DNA of 64,000 nt, taken from Saccharopolyspora shandongensis. GTDB lineage: Bacteria > Actinomycetota > Actinomycetes > Mycobacteriales > Pseudonocardiaceae. Location of the stretch: the NCBI RefSeq assembly GCF_900106995.1, contig NZ_FNOK01000034.1:38320-102319 (forward strand). Reading direction: 5' to 3'. A program made the position numbers and the translations under genes. Below, piece after piece: positions 41,944-52,290 of this stretch (its first letter is position 1; the number at the start of each line of letters is the position of its first letter). Below the pieces are notes generated by a model. It saw only the letters and a list, made by a program, of their open reading frames with translations, had not been told where the DNA came from and did not search any database.

Positions 41944-42404
41944 GCTGTCTCCGTCTCCTGTCGGGAGTTGGGTGCGATGGAACGTGGCGCCGAACCGCGC
42001 GACCGCGCGCCGGAGATCTCCTCCGCGTGCGCGGCGGCGTCCACCACGATGTGCGCCAGGTGTTCGTCCACGAGGCGGTAGACGACCTCGCGGCCGTGCC
42101 GCTCGCCGTGCACGACACCGGCGGACTTCAGCACCCGGAGGTGCTGGCTGATCAGCGGCTGGGCGACGCCGAGCGCGTCGACCAGCTCGTGCACGCAGCG
42201 TTCCGACTCCCGCAGCTGCAGGACGATCGCGATGCGCACCGGGGCGGCCAGCGCCCGCAGCAGCTCGCCGGCCTCGACCAGGATCCGCTGGTCCCGCATC
42301 GGGACCGGGTGCGCGTCCCGCTCCGGGGAGTGCACGTGGTCGTCGAGGCCGTCCAAGCCCGCGGTCGACCGGGCCGGCTCGGATTCCGGGCTGACGGCGG
42401 GCAT
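41940..42404 (-). CDS. smtB: SmtB-like ArsR-family zinc sensor
   Basis: 154 residues. The winged helix includes ELVDALGVAQPLISQHLRVL. The α5 zinc site fits D-x-H-x10-H-x2-E exactly: D113, H115, H126, E129, as in SmtB/CzrA. When zinc binds, repression is lifted, so it normally controls zinc efflux and the coupled zur gene. An extended, acidic, His-containing N-terminus (about 35 residues) precedes the domain. It is divergent from glyS across 285 bases. Confidence 0.92.
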   Translation of the reverse strand: MPAVSPESEPARSTAGLDGLDDHVHSPERDAHPVPMRDQRILVEAGELLRALAAPVRIAIVLQLRESERCVHELVDALGVAQPLISQHLRVLKSAGVVHGERHGREVVYRLVDEHLAHIVVDAAAHAEEISGARSRGSAPRSIAPNSRQETETA

Positions 42405-42689
42405 CGCTTCCTTTCCGGCGATGCCTCCACGCGGCGTCGCCTGCCTGCGGTGGCGTCGGTCGGGCAGGCCACCCGAACGGTGGCCTGCGCGCGGGGACGC
42501 TTCGCGCCCTCCATCCTACGGGTACGCCCGGCCTGACCTGTCACATCAATACCGCGTGCCCCGTCGGCGCCGCCGGGTCGCCCGGCTGGCCAGCCCGGGC
42601 GAACGTCACCCGGTCCGGGATCGGTACGCTGGGAAACTCCAGCCCGACCAGCTGGTTCGATGCAGTCCAGCGAATATTCCGGAGTGAAC

Positions 42690-44075
<1,386 letters not shown>

Positions 44076-44084
44076 GCCGGGCTC

Positions 44085-44123
44085 GGGCCGGCGGTGTTCT
44101 CGGGCACCGCCGGCCCGTTTTTC
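44085..44123 (+). terminator. Rho-independent terminator after glyS
   Basis: GGGCCGGCGGTG pairs perfectly with CACCGCCGGCCC around an eight-base loop and is followed by GTTTTTCC. It begins about ten bases past the glyS stop. This is the best intrinsic terminator in the window. Confidence 0.92.
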
Positions 44124-44211
44124 CGAAAGCGGTTGAGCGGGTTGGACTTCCCGCGCCCCGGCCGCCGCCGGGCCTGCACCGGCGGCCCCGAAGATCTGCG
44201 AGGATGCCAAC

Positions 44212-44868
44212 GTGAGCCCCCATCGAGCCGCCCATCGGCGCCGACCCGCAGGCCAGGTGTTCGGACGCGTCCTGGTCGGCGCCTTGCTGGTGGTGCTGCT
44301 GGTGATCGGCGGCACCGCGTTCCGGGTGTGGCAGGTGGCTCGCGCCGATGACCGGCGGCCGGTGGACATCGTGGTCGTGCTCGGCGCCGCCCAGTACCAC
44401 GGCAAGCCCTCGGACGTGCTCGCCGCGCGGCTCGAACAGGCCCTGGATCTCTACCAGGACGGCCTGACCAAGTACATCGTCACGGTCGGCGGCCGGCTGC
44501 CCGGTGACGCCTTCACCGAGGCACAGGCCAGCAAGAAGTGGCTGACCGGCAACGGGGTGCCCGCCGAGAAGATCATCGACGTCGACGTCGGCAGCGACAC
44601 CCTGGGCAGCCTGGAGGCGGTCGCCGACATCTCCCGCCAGCGGGGCTGGACGAGCGCGCTCATCGTCAGCGACCCCTGGCACTCGCTGCGGGCGCGGACG
44701 ATGGCCAACGACTTCGGGCTCAAGGCGTGGGCGTCCCCGGCCCGGTCCGGGCCCGTGGTGCAGACCCGCGAGGTCCAGTTCAAGTACATCGTCCGGGAAA
44801 CCGGCGCGCTGCTGTACTACCGGCTCACCCACGCCCCGGCGGAGACGATCGGCGACGGCCTGGGCTGA
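44212..44868 (+). CDS. YdcF/ElyC-type DUF218 membrane-anchored protein
   Basis: 218 residues: basic N-terminus, one membrane segment (about 20-42), then a DUF218 domain with VDIVVVLGAAQYHGKPSDVL, LYQDGLTKYIVTVGG and ALIVSDPWHSLRARTMANDF. DUF218 proteins such as ElyC/SanA affect envelope synthesis; biochemical activity is unclear. GTG 44212 starts just before the basic N-terminus. It sits between glyS and dgt. Confidence 0.87.
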   Translation: MSPHRAAHRRRPAGQVFGRVLVGALLVVLLVIGGTAFRVWQVARADDRRPVDIVVVLGAAQYHGKPSDVLAARLEQALDLYQDGLTKYIVTVGGRLPGDAFTEAQASKKWLTGNGVPAEKIIDVDVGSDTLGSLEAVADISRQRGWTSALIVSDPWHSLRARTMANDFGLKAWASPARSGPVVQTREVQFKYIVRETGALLYYRLTHAPAETIGDGLG

Positions 44869-44945
44869 CGCTCGGGCGGGTCGACACCGCGGCACCGCCG
44901 CCGGAATGCGGTGGTCTGTCGGGTTCGCGCCGTAATCTGAGCGGG

Positions 44946-46250
44946 ATGAGCTCCGGAGATCCCACGGGCGCCATGCCCGGCTACGACGCGCACGACCTGC
45001 GGCGGCTGCTGCCCGAGCCGTCGAAGTCCGCCGTGCCCGCCGAGGCCCGGTCGGACGACCGAAGCCCGTTCGCGCGGGACCGGGCGCGGGTCCTGCACTC
45101 GGCGGCGCTGCGCCGCCTGGCGGGGAAGACGCAGGTCGTGGGCCCGGAAGAGGGCGACGTGCCGCGCACCCGGCTGACCCACTCGCTGGAGGTGGCGCAG
45201 ATCGGGCGGGGCATCGCCACCGCGCTGGGCGCCGATCCGGACCTGGTGGACACCGCCGGGCTCGCGCACGACATCGGGCATCCGCCGTTCGGGCACAACG
45301 GCGAGCGGGCGCTGAACGACCTGGCCGACGGCTGCGGCGGCTTCGAGGGCAACGCGCAAACCCTGCGCATCCTCACCCGGCTGGAGCCGAAGCTGGCTGA
45401 CTCGGACGACGTCGGCCGCGGCCTGAACCTGACGCGCGCGTGCCTGGACGCGGCGACGAAGTACCCGTGGCCGAAGCGTCCGGGCGAGGCGAAGTTCGGC
45501 GCCTACCCGGACGACCTGGCGGTGTTCGAGTGGCTGCGCGACGGCGCGCCGGAGGGCCGCCGGTGCCTGGAGGCCCAGGTGATGGACTGGTCCGACGACG
45601 TGGCCTACTCGGTGCACGACGTCGAGGACGGGGTGCTGTCGGGGCGGATCTCGCTGCGTTCGCTGACCAGCGGCGAGGAGCGGGCGGAGATCGTCCGGAT
45701 GGCCGCGAAGCACTTCTGGGGCGACGGCGCGGGCGGCACCGCGGGGCTGCTCGACCACGCGGCGGCGGAGCTGGTGCGGTGGCCGGTGGTGGACGCGGTG
45801 CTGGACTACGACGGCACGTTCCGCGCGCAGGTCGCGCTGAAGCGGCTCACCAGCGAGCTGGTCGGGCGGTTCGTGGCCGCGGCGGTGACCGGGACGGTGG
45901 AGCGCTTCGGGCCCGGGCCGTTGACCCGTTACCGCGCGGAGCTGGTGGTGCCGGAGCCGGTGGTGGCGGAGGTCGCGGTGCTCAAGGCCGTCGCGCTGCG
46001 GTACGTGATGAGCGACCCGCAGCGGTTGCGCATGCAGGAGCGGCAGCGGGCGCTGCTGACCGAGTTGGTGTGGGCGCTGGCCGAGCGGGCCCCGGAGTCG
46101 CTGGATCCGGCGATGGCCCCGGCCTGGCACCGGGCGGGCGACGACCGGGCCCGGCTGCGGGTGGTGCTGGACCAGGTTTCGTCGCTGACGGACGCGCAGG
46201 CGATCACCTGGCATCGAAAGCATGTACGGAACGTGTCCAAATCGATGTGA
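44946..46250 (+). CDS. dgt: Deoxyguanosinetriphosphate triphosphohydrolase-like protein (HD domain)
   Basis: 434 residues of the Dgt family: RDRARVLHSAALRRLAGKTQ, then the HD metal site built from RTRLTHSLEVAQIG and GLAHDIGHPPFGHNGERALN, and a later Asp in DWSDDVAYSVHDVED. The enzyme removes triphosphate from dNTPs. Placement near dnaG is the usual actinobacterial dgt-dnaG context, although here a serpin and a sigma factor gene intervene. ATG 44946 begins the similarity. Confidence 0.92.
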   Translation: MSSGDPTGAMPGYDAHDLRRLLPEPSKSAVPAEARSDDRSPFARDRARVLHSAALRRLAGKTQVVGPEEGDVPRTRLTHSLEVAQIGRGIATALGADPDLVDTAGLAHDIGHPPFGHNGERALNDLADGCGGFEGNAQTLRILTRLEPKLADSDDVGRGLNLTRACLDAATKYPWPKRPGEAKFGAYPDDLAVFEWLRDGAPEGRRCLEAQVMDWSDDVAYSVHDVEDGVLSGRISLRSLTSGEERAEIVRMAAKHFWGDGAGGTAGLLDHAAAELVRWPVVDAVLDYDGTFRAQVALKRLTSELVGRFVAAAVTGTVERFGPGPLTRYRAELVVPEPVVAEVAVLKAVALRYVMSDPQRLRMQERQRALLTELVWALAERAPESLDPAMAPAWHRAGDDRARLRVVLDQVSSLTDAQAITWHRKHVRNVSKSM

Positions 46251-46428
46251 CGTTAATCCGAAAGGGGAGAGTTGATCTGGGTTTCGCCCCCAGACTTCTT
46301 ACTCAGAGTGTTGCTCGGCGGGCCCCGAACGCCGACGGCACCGCCCCCGATCCCCGTCCGGCTGCTCCGAGCACCGTTCGGCGCAGCCCGCGGCCCGGCC
46401 CCGAACCCCGGGTCGCAAGGAGACCCCG

Positions 46429-46614
46429 ATGCGCAACCGGCATTACATCCAGAAGCTCGTCGTCGGCGGCGAGCCGTACGTGAACACCGACAACCTGGCC
46501 GACTGGGTCCGGGACCTGCGCTGGCAGGATCCGGCGGCCCAGCGCGCGGCCCACTACATCGCCCAGGAACTCCGCCTGATGGGCCTGTCCGACATCGAGG
46601 AATCCATCCGCTAG
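46429..46614 (+). CDS. Small hypothetical protein
   Basis: 61 residues, ATG 46429 preceded by AAGGAG with five bases between. Sequence such as HYIQKLVVGGEPYVNTDNLA and WQDPAAQRAAHYIAQELRLM is soluble and protein-like. The good ribosome-binding site and codon use favour a real gene. No family is recognised. It sits about 180 bases after dgt and 110 before the serpin gene. Confidence 0.65.
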   Translation: MRNRHYIQKLVVGGEPYVNTDNLADWVRDLRWQDPAAQRAAHYIAQELRLMGLSDIEESIR

Positions 46615-46724
46615 GGGAGTGGCGGGCGAGAACCCGCCAATCGCTCGCGCCCACCGTCGGCCGTTCGGCTGGCAGACTCGGGATCAGCCCCGAGTCAGCC
46701 GACGCGGAAACGGAGCCAGCGGCC

Positions 46725-47819
46725 GTGAGCGAACACCTCGACTTCAGCCTGTCCCTGCACCGGCGGCTCGCTCCGCCGGTGGACACCCCGTTCTGCTGGT
46801 CGCCGTACTCGGTGGCCAGCGCACTCGGCCTGGCCGCGACCGCGACCGGCGGCCGGACCAGGGATGAACTGGTCACCGCGCTGCGCGACGACCCGGCGGG
46901 GCTGCTGAAGCTGCTCGGCGGCGCCGCCGAGCTCTCCGGCGGCCCGTCCGCCGAGCCGCCCGTGCTGGCGGTGGCCAACACCCTGTGGGCGCACGCGGAT
47001 CTCCCGGTCCACCAGTCCTACCTGGCCGTGCTGGAGGACTGGCCGGGCAGCGCGGTGCGCAACGCGCCCTTCCGGACCGCCCCGGAGGAAGCCCGGCAGC
47101 TCATCAACGCCGACGTCGCGGAGACGACGCGCGAGCTGATCCCCGAGCTGCTGAGCCCGGGTTCGGTGGTCGCGGACACCGTCGCGGCCCTGGTCAACGC
47201 GCTCTACCTGAAGGTTTCCTGGCGGGAGGCGTTCGACGAGAAGGCCACCGGCCGGCGCCCGTTCCACGCCCCGGCGGGCGACCGCGACGTGCCGACCATG
47301 CACGCCACCCGTCGCCTCGGCTACGCCGCCGCCGAAGGCTGGCAGGTCGTCAGCCTGCCCGCGGCCGGCGGCGTCGAGGCCGTGGTGCTGCTGCCGGACG
47401 CCGACCTGGCGACGGCGGAGCCGGGACTCGACGCCGCGCAGCTGCGCCGGCTCCTTGCGGCCGTCGAGCAGCAGCGGGTGGAGCTGTTCCTGCCCAAGTT
47501 CGACGTCACCGGCGACGCCGAGCTGACCAGGTCGCTCGGCGCGCTCGGCGTGCAGGAGCTCTTCACCCCCGACGCGGACTTCTCGCCGCTGACCGATCAG
47601 CCGCTGCGGGTCTCGACGGTCGTGCACCAGGCGGTGCTCGAAGTCGACGAGAGCGGCCTCGAAGGCGCCGCCGCGACGGCCGTGATGATGCGGCTGACCG
47701 CGATCGTCCGGGAACCGGAGCCGATCCGGGTCGAGGTCGACCGGCCGTTCCTGTTCCTGGTGCGCCACCAGGCCACGGGCGCCCTCTACTTCCTGGCCCG
47801 CGTCACCGACCCGAGCTGA
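46725..47819 (+). CDS. Serpin family protein (cytoplasmic, probably inhibitory)
   Basis: 364 residues covering a full serpin fold with no signal peptide. Recognisable are FCWSPYSVASALGLAATATG, NTLWAHADLPVHQSYL, VNALYLKVSWREAF, and the reactive-centre hinge LEVDESGLEGAAATAV (305-320) with small residues at P14-P8, as needed for loop insertion. It ends in the conserved RPFLFLVRHQATGALYFLAR. The reactive loop continues MMRLTAIVREPEP; the P1 residue cannot be fixed by eye. Serpins trap serine or cysteine proteases; the target is unknown. GTG 46725 has GGAG upstream. Serpins are sparse in bacteria. Confidence 0.9.
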   Translation: MSEHLDFSLSLHRRLAPPVDTPFCWSPYSVASALGLAATATGGRTRDELVTALRDDPAGLLKLLGGAAELSGGPSAEPPVLAVANTLWAHADLPVHQSYLAVLEDWPGSAVRNAPFRTAPEEARQLINADVAETTRELIPELLSPGSVVADTVAALVNALYLKVSWREAFDEKATGRRPFHAPAGDRDVPTMHATRRLGYAAAEGWQVVSLPAAGGVEAVVLLPDADLATAEPGLDAAQLRRLLAAVEQQRVELFLPKFDVTGDAELTRSLGALGVQELFTPDADFSPLTDQPLRVSTVVHQAVLEVDESGLEGAAATAVMMRLTAIVREPEPIRVEVDRPFLFLVRHQATGALYFLARVTDPS

Positions 47820-47853
47820 GCCGGCCGTTTCCGCTGGTGGCCGGGGCAGCCGG

Positions 47854-48747
47854 TCACCAGGGGACGCGGGTGAGCTTGTCCGGGTTGACGATGTCGAAGA
47901 TCGCCGCCGTGCGGCCGTCCCGCACCGCCAGGGTGAACACCCGCGGGGCGGCGGTCTCGTCGTCGTTGCCCGTGAACACCACGCCGAGGTCGCCGTTCAC
48001 CAGCACCGGCCGGATGTTCTCGACCAGGCCGTCGCCGTACTTCTCCATGAGCCCCACGATGAACCGCGCGACCTTCTCGACACCCACCACCGGGCGCCGG
48101 GCGGTGCGGGCCTTGCCGCCGCTGTCGCCGTAAACCGTCGCCGTCGGGTGCAGCACCCGGGTGATCGCCTGGAGGTCCTTCGACGCCACCGCGGCGAGGA
48201 AATCCTCCAGCATCTGCTGCTGCTCGGGCATCGGCACCCGCTCCGGCGGATCGGCGTCGGCCATCGCCCGCCGCGCCCGCGACGCGTGCTGCCGCGCGGC
48301 CGCCGCGCTGCACCCGAGAACCTCGGCGATCTCGGCGAAAGGTACGTCGAAGCCGTCGTGCAGCACGAACGCCAGCCGCTGGTCCGGCGGCAGCTCGTGC
48401 AGCACCCGCATCGCCGCCATCCGCAGGTCGTCCTGGGCCGCCACGATGTCGCCCGGATCCTCGTCGAGCGAGGTCACCAGCGGTTCCGGCAGCCACGGCC
48501 CGACGTACTGCTCGCGCCGGACGGCGGCCGAGCGCATCCGGTCCAGGCACAGCCTGCTGACCACGGTGGTCAGCCAGCCGGTCAGGTCGCGGATCGTCTC
48601 GCGGTCGGTCGACGCCAGCCGCAGCCACGCGTCCTGGACCGCGTCCTCGGCGTCGGCGATCCGGCCCGTGAGCCGGTAGCCGATGCCGATCAGCCGGCTC
48701 CGGTGCTGGTCGAATTCCGCGGCCACGGCGGTGTTCGTTGCGGGCAC
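47854..48747 (-). CDS. ECF sigma factor of the ECF41 type with SnoaL-like C-terminus
   Basis: 297 residues: σ2 (FDQHRSRLIGIGYRLTGRIA, DAEDAVQDAWLRL), the linker motif WLPEP at 85-89, σ4 (LPPDQRLAFVLHDGF, FAEIAEVLGCSAAAARQHAS), then a C-terminal SnoaL/NTF2-like domain with YGDSGGKARTARRPVVG, a variant of the DGGGR motif. The WLPEP and GG-K/R motifs together mark ECF41-type factors, in which the extra domain modulates activity instead of a separate anti-sigma factor. GTG 48747 starts the similarity. The usual partner oxidoreductase or carboxymuconolactone decarboxylase gene is not adjacent. Confidence 0.88.
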   Translation of the reverse strand: MPATNTAVAAEFDQHRSRLIGIGYRLTGRIADAEDAVQDAWLRLASTDRETIRDLTGWLTTVVSRLCLDRMRSAAVRREQYVGPWLPEPLVTSLDEDPGDIVAAQDDLRMAAMRVLHELPPDQRLAFVLHDGFDVPFAEIAEVLGCSAAAARQHASRARRAMADADPPERVPMPEQQQMLEDFLAAVASKDLQAITRVLHPTATVYGDSGGKARTARRPVVGVEKVARFIVGLMEKYGDGLVENIRPVLVNGDLGVVFTGNDDETAAPRVFTLAVRDGRTAAIFDIVNPDKLTRVPW

Positions 48748-48815
48748 AGCCGAGATTCTGCCGCACCGGCAAGCCACCTCGAACGTGACGATCACAATGC
48801 CCCTAGACTGGGTGC

Positions 48816-50708
48816 GTGGCAGGCAGGATCCGGGAAAGCGACATCGCCGAAGTGCGCGATCGCAACCGGATCGACGATGTGGTCGGGGAATACGTCGCCC
48901 TCCGCAACGCCGGCGGCGGCGCGCAGAAGGGCCTGTGCCCGTTCCACGACGAGAAGACCCCGTCGTTCAACGTCCGGCCCAGCCACGGCACGTTCCACTG
49001 CTTCGGCTGCGGCGAGGGCGGCGACGTCATCGCCTTCGTGATGAAGATCGAGCACCTCGGCTTCGTCGAGTCCGTCGAGCGGCTGGCCGACCGGGTGGGC
49101 CTGCAGCTGCAGTACGAGGGCGGCACGCCGGGCCCGAAGCGGGATCGCGGCACGCGCGCCCGGATGGTCGAGGCGCACCGCATCGCCGCCGAGTTCTACG
49201 CGGAGCAGCTCCGCTCGCCGGAGGCGCTGAAGGCGCGGGAGTACCTGGCGCAGCGCGGTTTCGACGAGGCGGCGGCCGCGCGCTTCGGTTGCGGTTTCGC
49301 CCCGGCGGGCTGGGACAAGCTCACCAAGATCCTGCTGATGAAGGGCTTCGAGCTCGACGAGCTGATCAAGGGCGGCCTGTCCAAGGAGGGCCGCCGCGGC
49401 CCGATCGACCGGTTCCACCGGCGCCTGCTGTGGCCGCTGAAGGACCTCAGCGGCGACGTGGTCGGCTTCGGCGCGCGGCGGATCTTCGACGACGATCCGA
49501 TCGAGGCCAAGTACGTCAACACCTCGGCGACCCCGATCTTCAACAAGTCGCAGGTGCTCTTCGGTATCGACCTGGCCAAGCGGGAGATCGCCAAGCGCCG
49601 CCAGGCGGTGGTGGTCGAGGGCTACACCGACGTGATGGCGATGCACCTGGCCGGTGTACCGACGGCGGTGGCGTCCTGCGGCACGGCGTTCGGCGACGAC
49701 CACATCTCGGTGCTGCGCCGGCTGATGATGGACGACGACGCGTTCCGCGGCGAGGTCATCTTCACCTTCGACGGCGACGATGCCGGGCAGAAGGCCGCGT
49801 TGAAGGCCTTCGACGGCGAGCAGCAGTTCGCCAGCCAGACCTACGTGGCGATCACCCCGGACGGCATGGACCCGTGCGAGCTGCGGGAGGCCAAGGGCGA
49901 CGCGGCGGTGCGCGACCTGGTCGCCCGCCGGCGGCCGCTGTTCGAGTTCGCCATCCGCAGTCTGCTCACCGAGTACGACCTGGACTCCGTCGACGGCCGG
50001 GTCGCGGCGCTGAAGCGCACGGTCCCGCTGGTCGCGCAGATCAAGGACCCGGCCCGCCGCGACGGTTACGCCGCGAAGCTGGCCTGGTGGGCCGGCTGGA
50101 ACGACGAGAACCAGGTGGTGCGCCGGGTGCGGCAGAGCTCCGGTGCCCCGGTGCGGCAGACGCGGCGCCGTCCTCGGCAGGACGAGGCGCAGCAGTCGCT
50201 GGGCATGGACGTCGACCTCCCGAAGCGCCCGCCCCGGCACGACCCGCGGTTCCTGCAGCGGGAGGCGCTGAAGGCGGCGCTTCAAGTACCCGCGCTGGCG
50301 GGCCCGCTGTACGACGCTCTGCCGGAGGAAGCGTTCACCGAGTCGGCCTACGCCGAGCTGCACCGGGCGTTGCTCGCCGCGGGTGGCACGGTGTCCGGGC
50401 TCTCCGGCCCGGCGTTCGTGGACGCTGTGTCGCAGCAGTGCGAGAACGAGGCCACGCGCAGCCTGCTCACCCAGCTCTCGGTGGAGAAGCTGGAGAACCA
50501 GTCGGAGGAGGATCCGCGCTACGTCGCGGCCTTGATCGCCCGGTTGCAGGAACGGCTGGTCAGCAGGCAGATCGCGGACATCAAGTCGAAGGTGCAGCGG
50601 ATGTCGCCGCTGGAGGACGCCGAGGAGTACAACGCGCTGTTCGGTGACATGGTCGCGCTGGAGGGCTACCGCAAGGCGCTGCTGGACCAGGCCATGGGGA
50701 CGCTGTGA
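48816..50708 (+). CDS. dnaG: DNA primase
   Basis: 630 residues with the full three-domain layout. The CHC2 zinc finger has C41, H44, C62 and C65 (CPFHDEKTPSF, FHCFGCGEGG). The RNA polymerase/TOPRIM core includes AVVVEGYTDVMAMHLAGV and FTFDGDDAGQKAALKAF with its acidic metal ligands. A C-terminal DnaB-binding helical domain follows an acidic/basic linker. It makes RNA primers on the lagging strand. GTG 48816 is used. It is divergent from the sigma factor gene, 68 bases apart. Confidence 0.95.
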   Translation: MAGRIRESDIAEVRDRNRIDDVVGEYVALRNAGGGAQKGLCPFHDEKTPSFNVRPSHGTFHCFGCGEGGDVIAFVMKIEHLGFVESVERLADRVGLQLQYEGGTPGPKRDRGTRARMVEAHRIAAEFYAEQLRSPEALKAREYLAQRGFDEAAAARFGCGFAPAGWDKLTKILLMKGFELDELIKGGLSKEGRRGPIDRFHRRLLWPLKDLSGDVVGFGARRIFDDDPIEAKYVNTSATPIFNKSQVLFGIDLAKREIAKRRQAVVVEGYTDVMAMHLAGVPTAVASCGTAFGDDHISVLRRLMMDDDAFRGEVIFTFDGDDAGQKAALKAFDGEQQFASQTYVAITPDGMDPCELREAKGDAAVRDLVARRRPLFEFAIRSLLTEYDLDSVDGRVAALKRTVPLVAQIKDPARRDGYAAKLAWWAGWNDENQVVRRVRQSSGAPVRQTRRRPRQDEAQQSLGMDVDLPKRPPRHDPRFLQREALKAALQVPALAGPLYDALPEEAFTESAYAELHRALLAAGGTVSGLSGPAFVDAVSQQCENEATRSLLTQLSVEKLENQSEEDPRYVAALIARLQERLVSRQIADIKSKVQRMSPLEDAEEYNALFGDMVALEGYRKALLDQAMGTL

Positions 50709-51244
50709 TCGACTGGCTGCGGCAGCTGGTCGCGCGGTTGAGCGGCACCGCCGACGTGCCGGCGGACTTCCCCGGCTCGCTCGACGCCGAGGAGCAGGTC
50801 CTCGCGGTGGCGAAGACGGCCGAGGGCGCGCTGGTCGCCACGCACCTGGGGCTGTGGCTGCCGGACGGCCGCCGCCTCGGTTGGCACCTGCTCAGCAAGG
50901 CGACCTGGAACAACGGCGTGCTCACCGTGATCGAGGCGGAGGAAGCCGGTGCCGCAGGCGACGCGGTGCTGCTGCGCGACCTGCCGGGTCGCCGCCTCGA
51001 ACTGACCGGATCGAGCCGGTTGCCCGACGTCGTGCACGAACGCGTCAACCAGTCCATCCGCTCCCGCCACCACCGGGACCTGCCCGGCGGGGGAGCGTGG
51101 TTCGTGCAGCGCAAGGTGCCCGGCCGGGACGGGATCGTGTTGCAGGTCCGGCCCGATCGGGGCGCAGACGAGGCGGCGGTGACCGAGTTCGCCGCGACCG
51201 TCGCGGAGCGGCTCCAGCAGGCGAAAGGCCCCGAGCGGGACTGA
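50705..51244 (+). CDS. Conserved-type protein coupled to dnaG, function unknown
   Basis: 179 residues, GTG 50705 overlapping the dnaG stop by four bases. The sequence has repeated β-strand character (LAVAKTAEGALVATHLGLWL, WNNGVLTVIEAEEAG, VLLRDLPGRRLELTG) with no membrane segment or catalytic motif I know. Genes of this size commonly follow dnaG in actinobacteria. Coupling suggests constitutive co-expression. Confidence 0.75.
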   Translation: MIDWLRQLVARLSGTADVPADFPGSLDAEEQVLAVAKTAEGALVATHLGLWLPDGRRLGWHLLSKATWNNGVLTVIEAEEAGAAGDAVLLRDLPGRRLELTGSSRLPDVVHERVNQSIRSRHHRDLPGGGAWFVQRKVPGRDGIVLQVRPDRGADEAAVTEFAATVAERLQQAKGPERD

Positions 51245-51276
51245 TTTTCGCTCGACACCGGCCACACCCCGGATAT

Positions 51277-51294
51277 ACAGTACGGACGTACTGT
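51277..51294. promoter_or_regulatory. TetR-type operator before the Tam-like gene
   Basis: ACAGTACGGACGTACTGT, a perfect 8-bp inverted repeat around GA, ends ten bases before the methyltransferase start. This symmetry is typical of TetR-family sites. No TetR gene lies in the window, so the regulator would act in trans. Confidence 0.7.
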
Positions 51295-51304
51295 TTACGG
51301 AGGT

Positions 51305-52069
51305 GTGGACGTGTGGGATCCGCAGAAGTACCTGTCGTTCAGTGACCACCGCAATCGTCCGGCCCACGACCTGATGGCCAGGGTCGGCGCGTCCCGGGCG
51401 CGCCGGGTGGTGGATCTCGGTTGCGGCGCGGGAAACCTGACCTCGCTGCTGACCGACCGGTGGCCGGAAGCGGCGGTCGAGGCAACGGACGCATCGCCGG
51501 AGATGGTCGCGGCGGCCCAAGGCCGCGGCGTGGCCGCGAGGCAGGAGGACGTGCGGGACTGGAAACCGTTGCCGGACACGGATGTCGTGCTCTGCAACGC
51601 GGTCCTGCAATGGGTGCCGGAGCACGTGGAGTTGCTGCAGCGCTGGCTGCCCCAGCTGCCGGCCGGAGCCTGGTTCGCCTTCCAGGTGCCGGGCAACTTC
51701 GAATCGCCGTCGCACGTGACGATCCGCGAGCTGGTCGCGGAGCCGCGCTGGCGCGACCGAGTGGGCGGCGTGCTGCGCCCGGACGCGGTGCTGCCGCCGA
51801 CCGGCTATGCGGACGTGCTCACCGATCTCGACGTGGAGGTCGACGCCTGGGAGACGACGTACGTCCACGCGTTGACCGGAGCGGACCCGGTGCTGGAGTG
51901 GGTCACGGGCACGGCCCTGCGGCCGGTCCGGACGGCATTGGACGACGCGGAGTGGACGGAATTCCGAGCGGAGCTGGCGCCGCGCCTGGCGGCGGCGTAC
52001 CCGAGGCGGGCCGACGGCACGACCTGGTTCCCGTTCCGTCGCATCTTCGTCGTGGCGCACCGCCGCTGA
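51305..52069 (+). CDS. tam: Trans-aconitate 2-methyltransferase-like SAM methyltransferase
   Basis: 254 residues. The start WDPQKYLSFSDHRNRPAHDL, SAM motif I VVDLGCGAGNLTSLL, VEATDASPEMV and LCNAVLQWVPEH match Tam, which methylates trans-aconitate, a spontaneous by-product that inhibits aconitase. GTG 51305 has GGAGG three bases upstream; GTG 51311 is spaced better and would lose two residues. A palindromic operator overlaps the promoter region, suggesting repression by a TetR-type protein encoded elsewhere. Confidence 0.87.
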   Translation: MDVWDPQKYLSFSDHRNRPAHDLMARVGASRARRVVDLGCGAGNLTSLLTDRWPEAAVEATDASPEMVAAAQGRGVAARQEDVRDWKPLPDTDVVLCNAVLQWVPEHVELLQRWLPQLPAGAWFAFQVPGNFESPSHVTIRELVAEPRWRDRVGGVLRPDAVLPPTGYADVLTDLDVEVDAWETTYVHALTGADPVLEWVTGTALRPVRTALDDAEWTEFRAELAPRLAAAYPRRADGTTWFPFRRIFVVAHRR

Positions 52070-52179
52070 CCTGCGGTTTCGCTGGAAGGATCAATAAGAG
52101 GGGGGTCCGGTGAAGCGCCCTGGAAGCATGGGCTAAAGTAGTCATGTCAGCGCGACAAGGGCTGACAACAACGAAACAT

Positions 52180-52252
<73 letters not shown>

Positions 52253-52255
52253 CAA

Positions 52256-52290
52256 AAGCCCAGGTCAAAGACCTGGGCTTCTTCTTTTTA
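52256..52290 (+). terminator. Intrinsic terminator after tRNA-Asn
   Basis: AAGCCCAGGTC-AAA-GACCTGGGCTT, a perfect 11-bp stem with a three-base loop followed by a T-rich CTTCTTTTTA tail, begins four bases after the tRNA. Confidence 0.93.
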
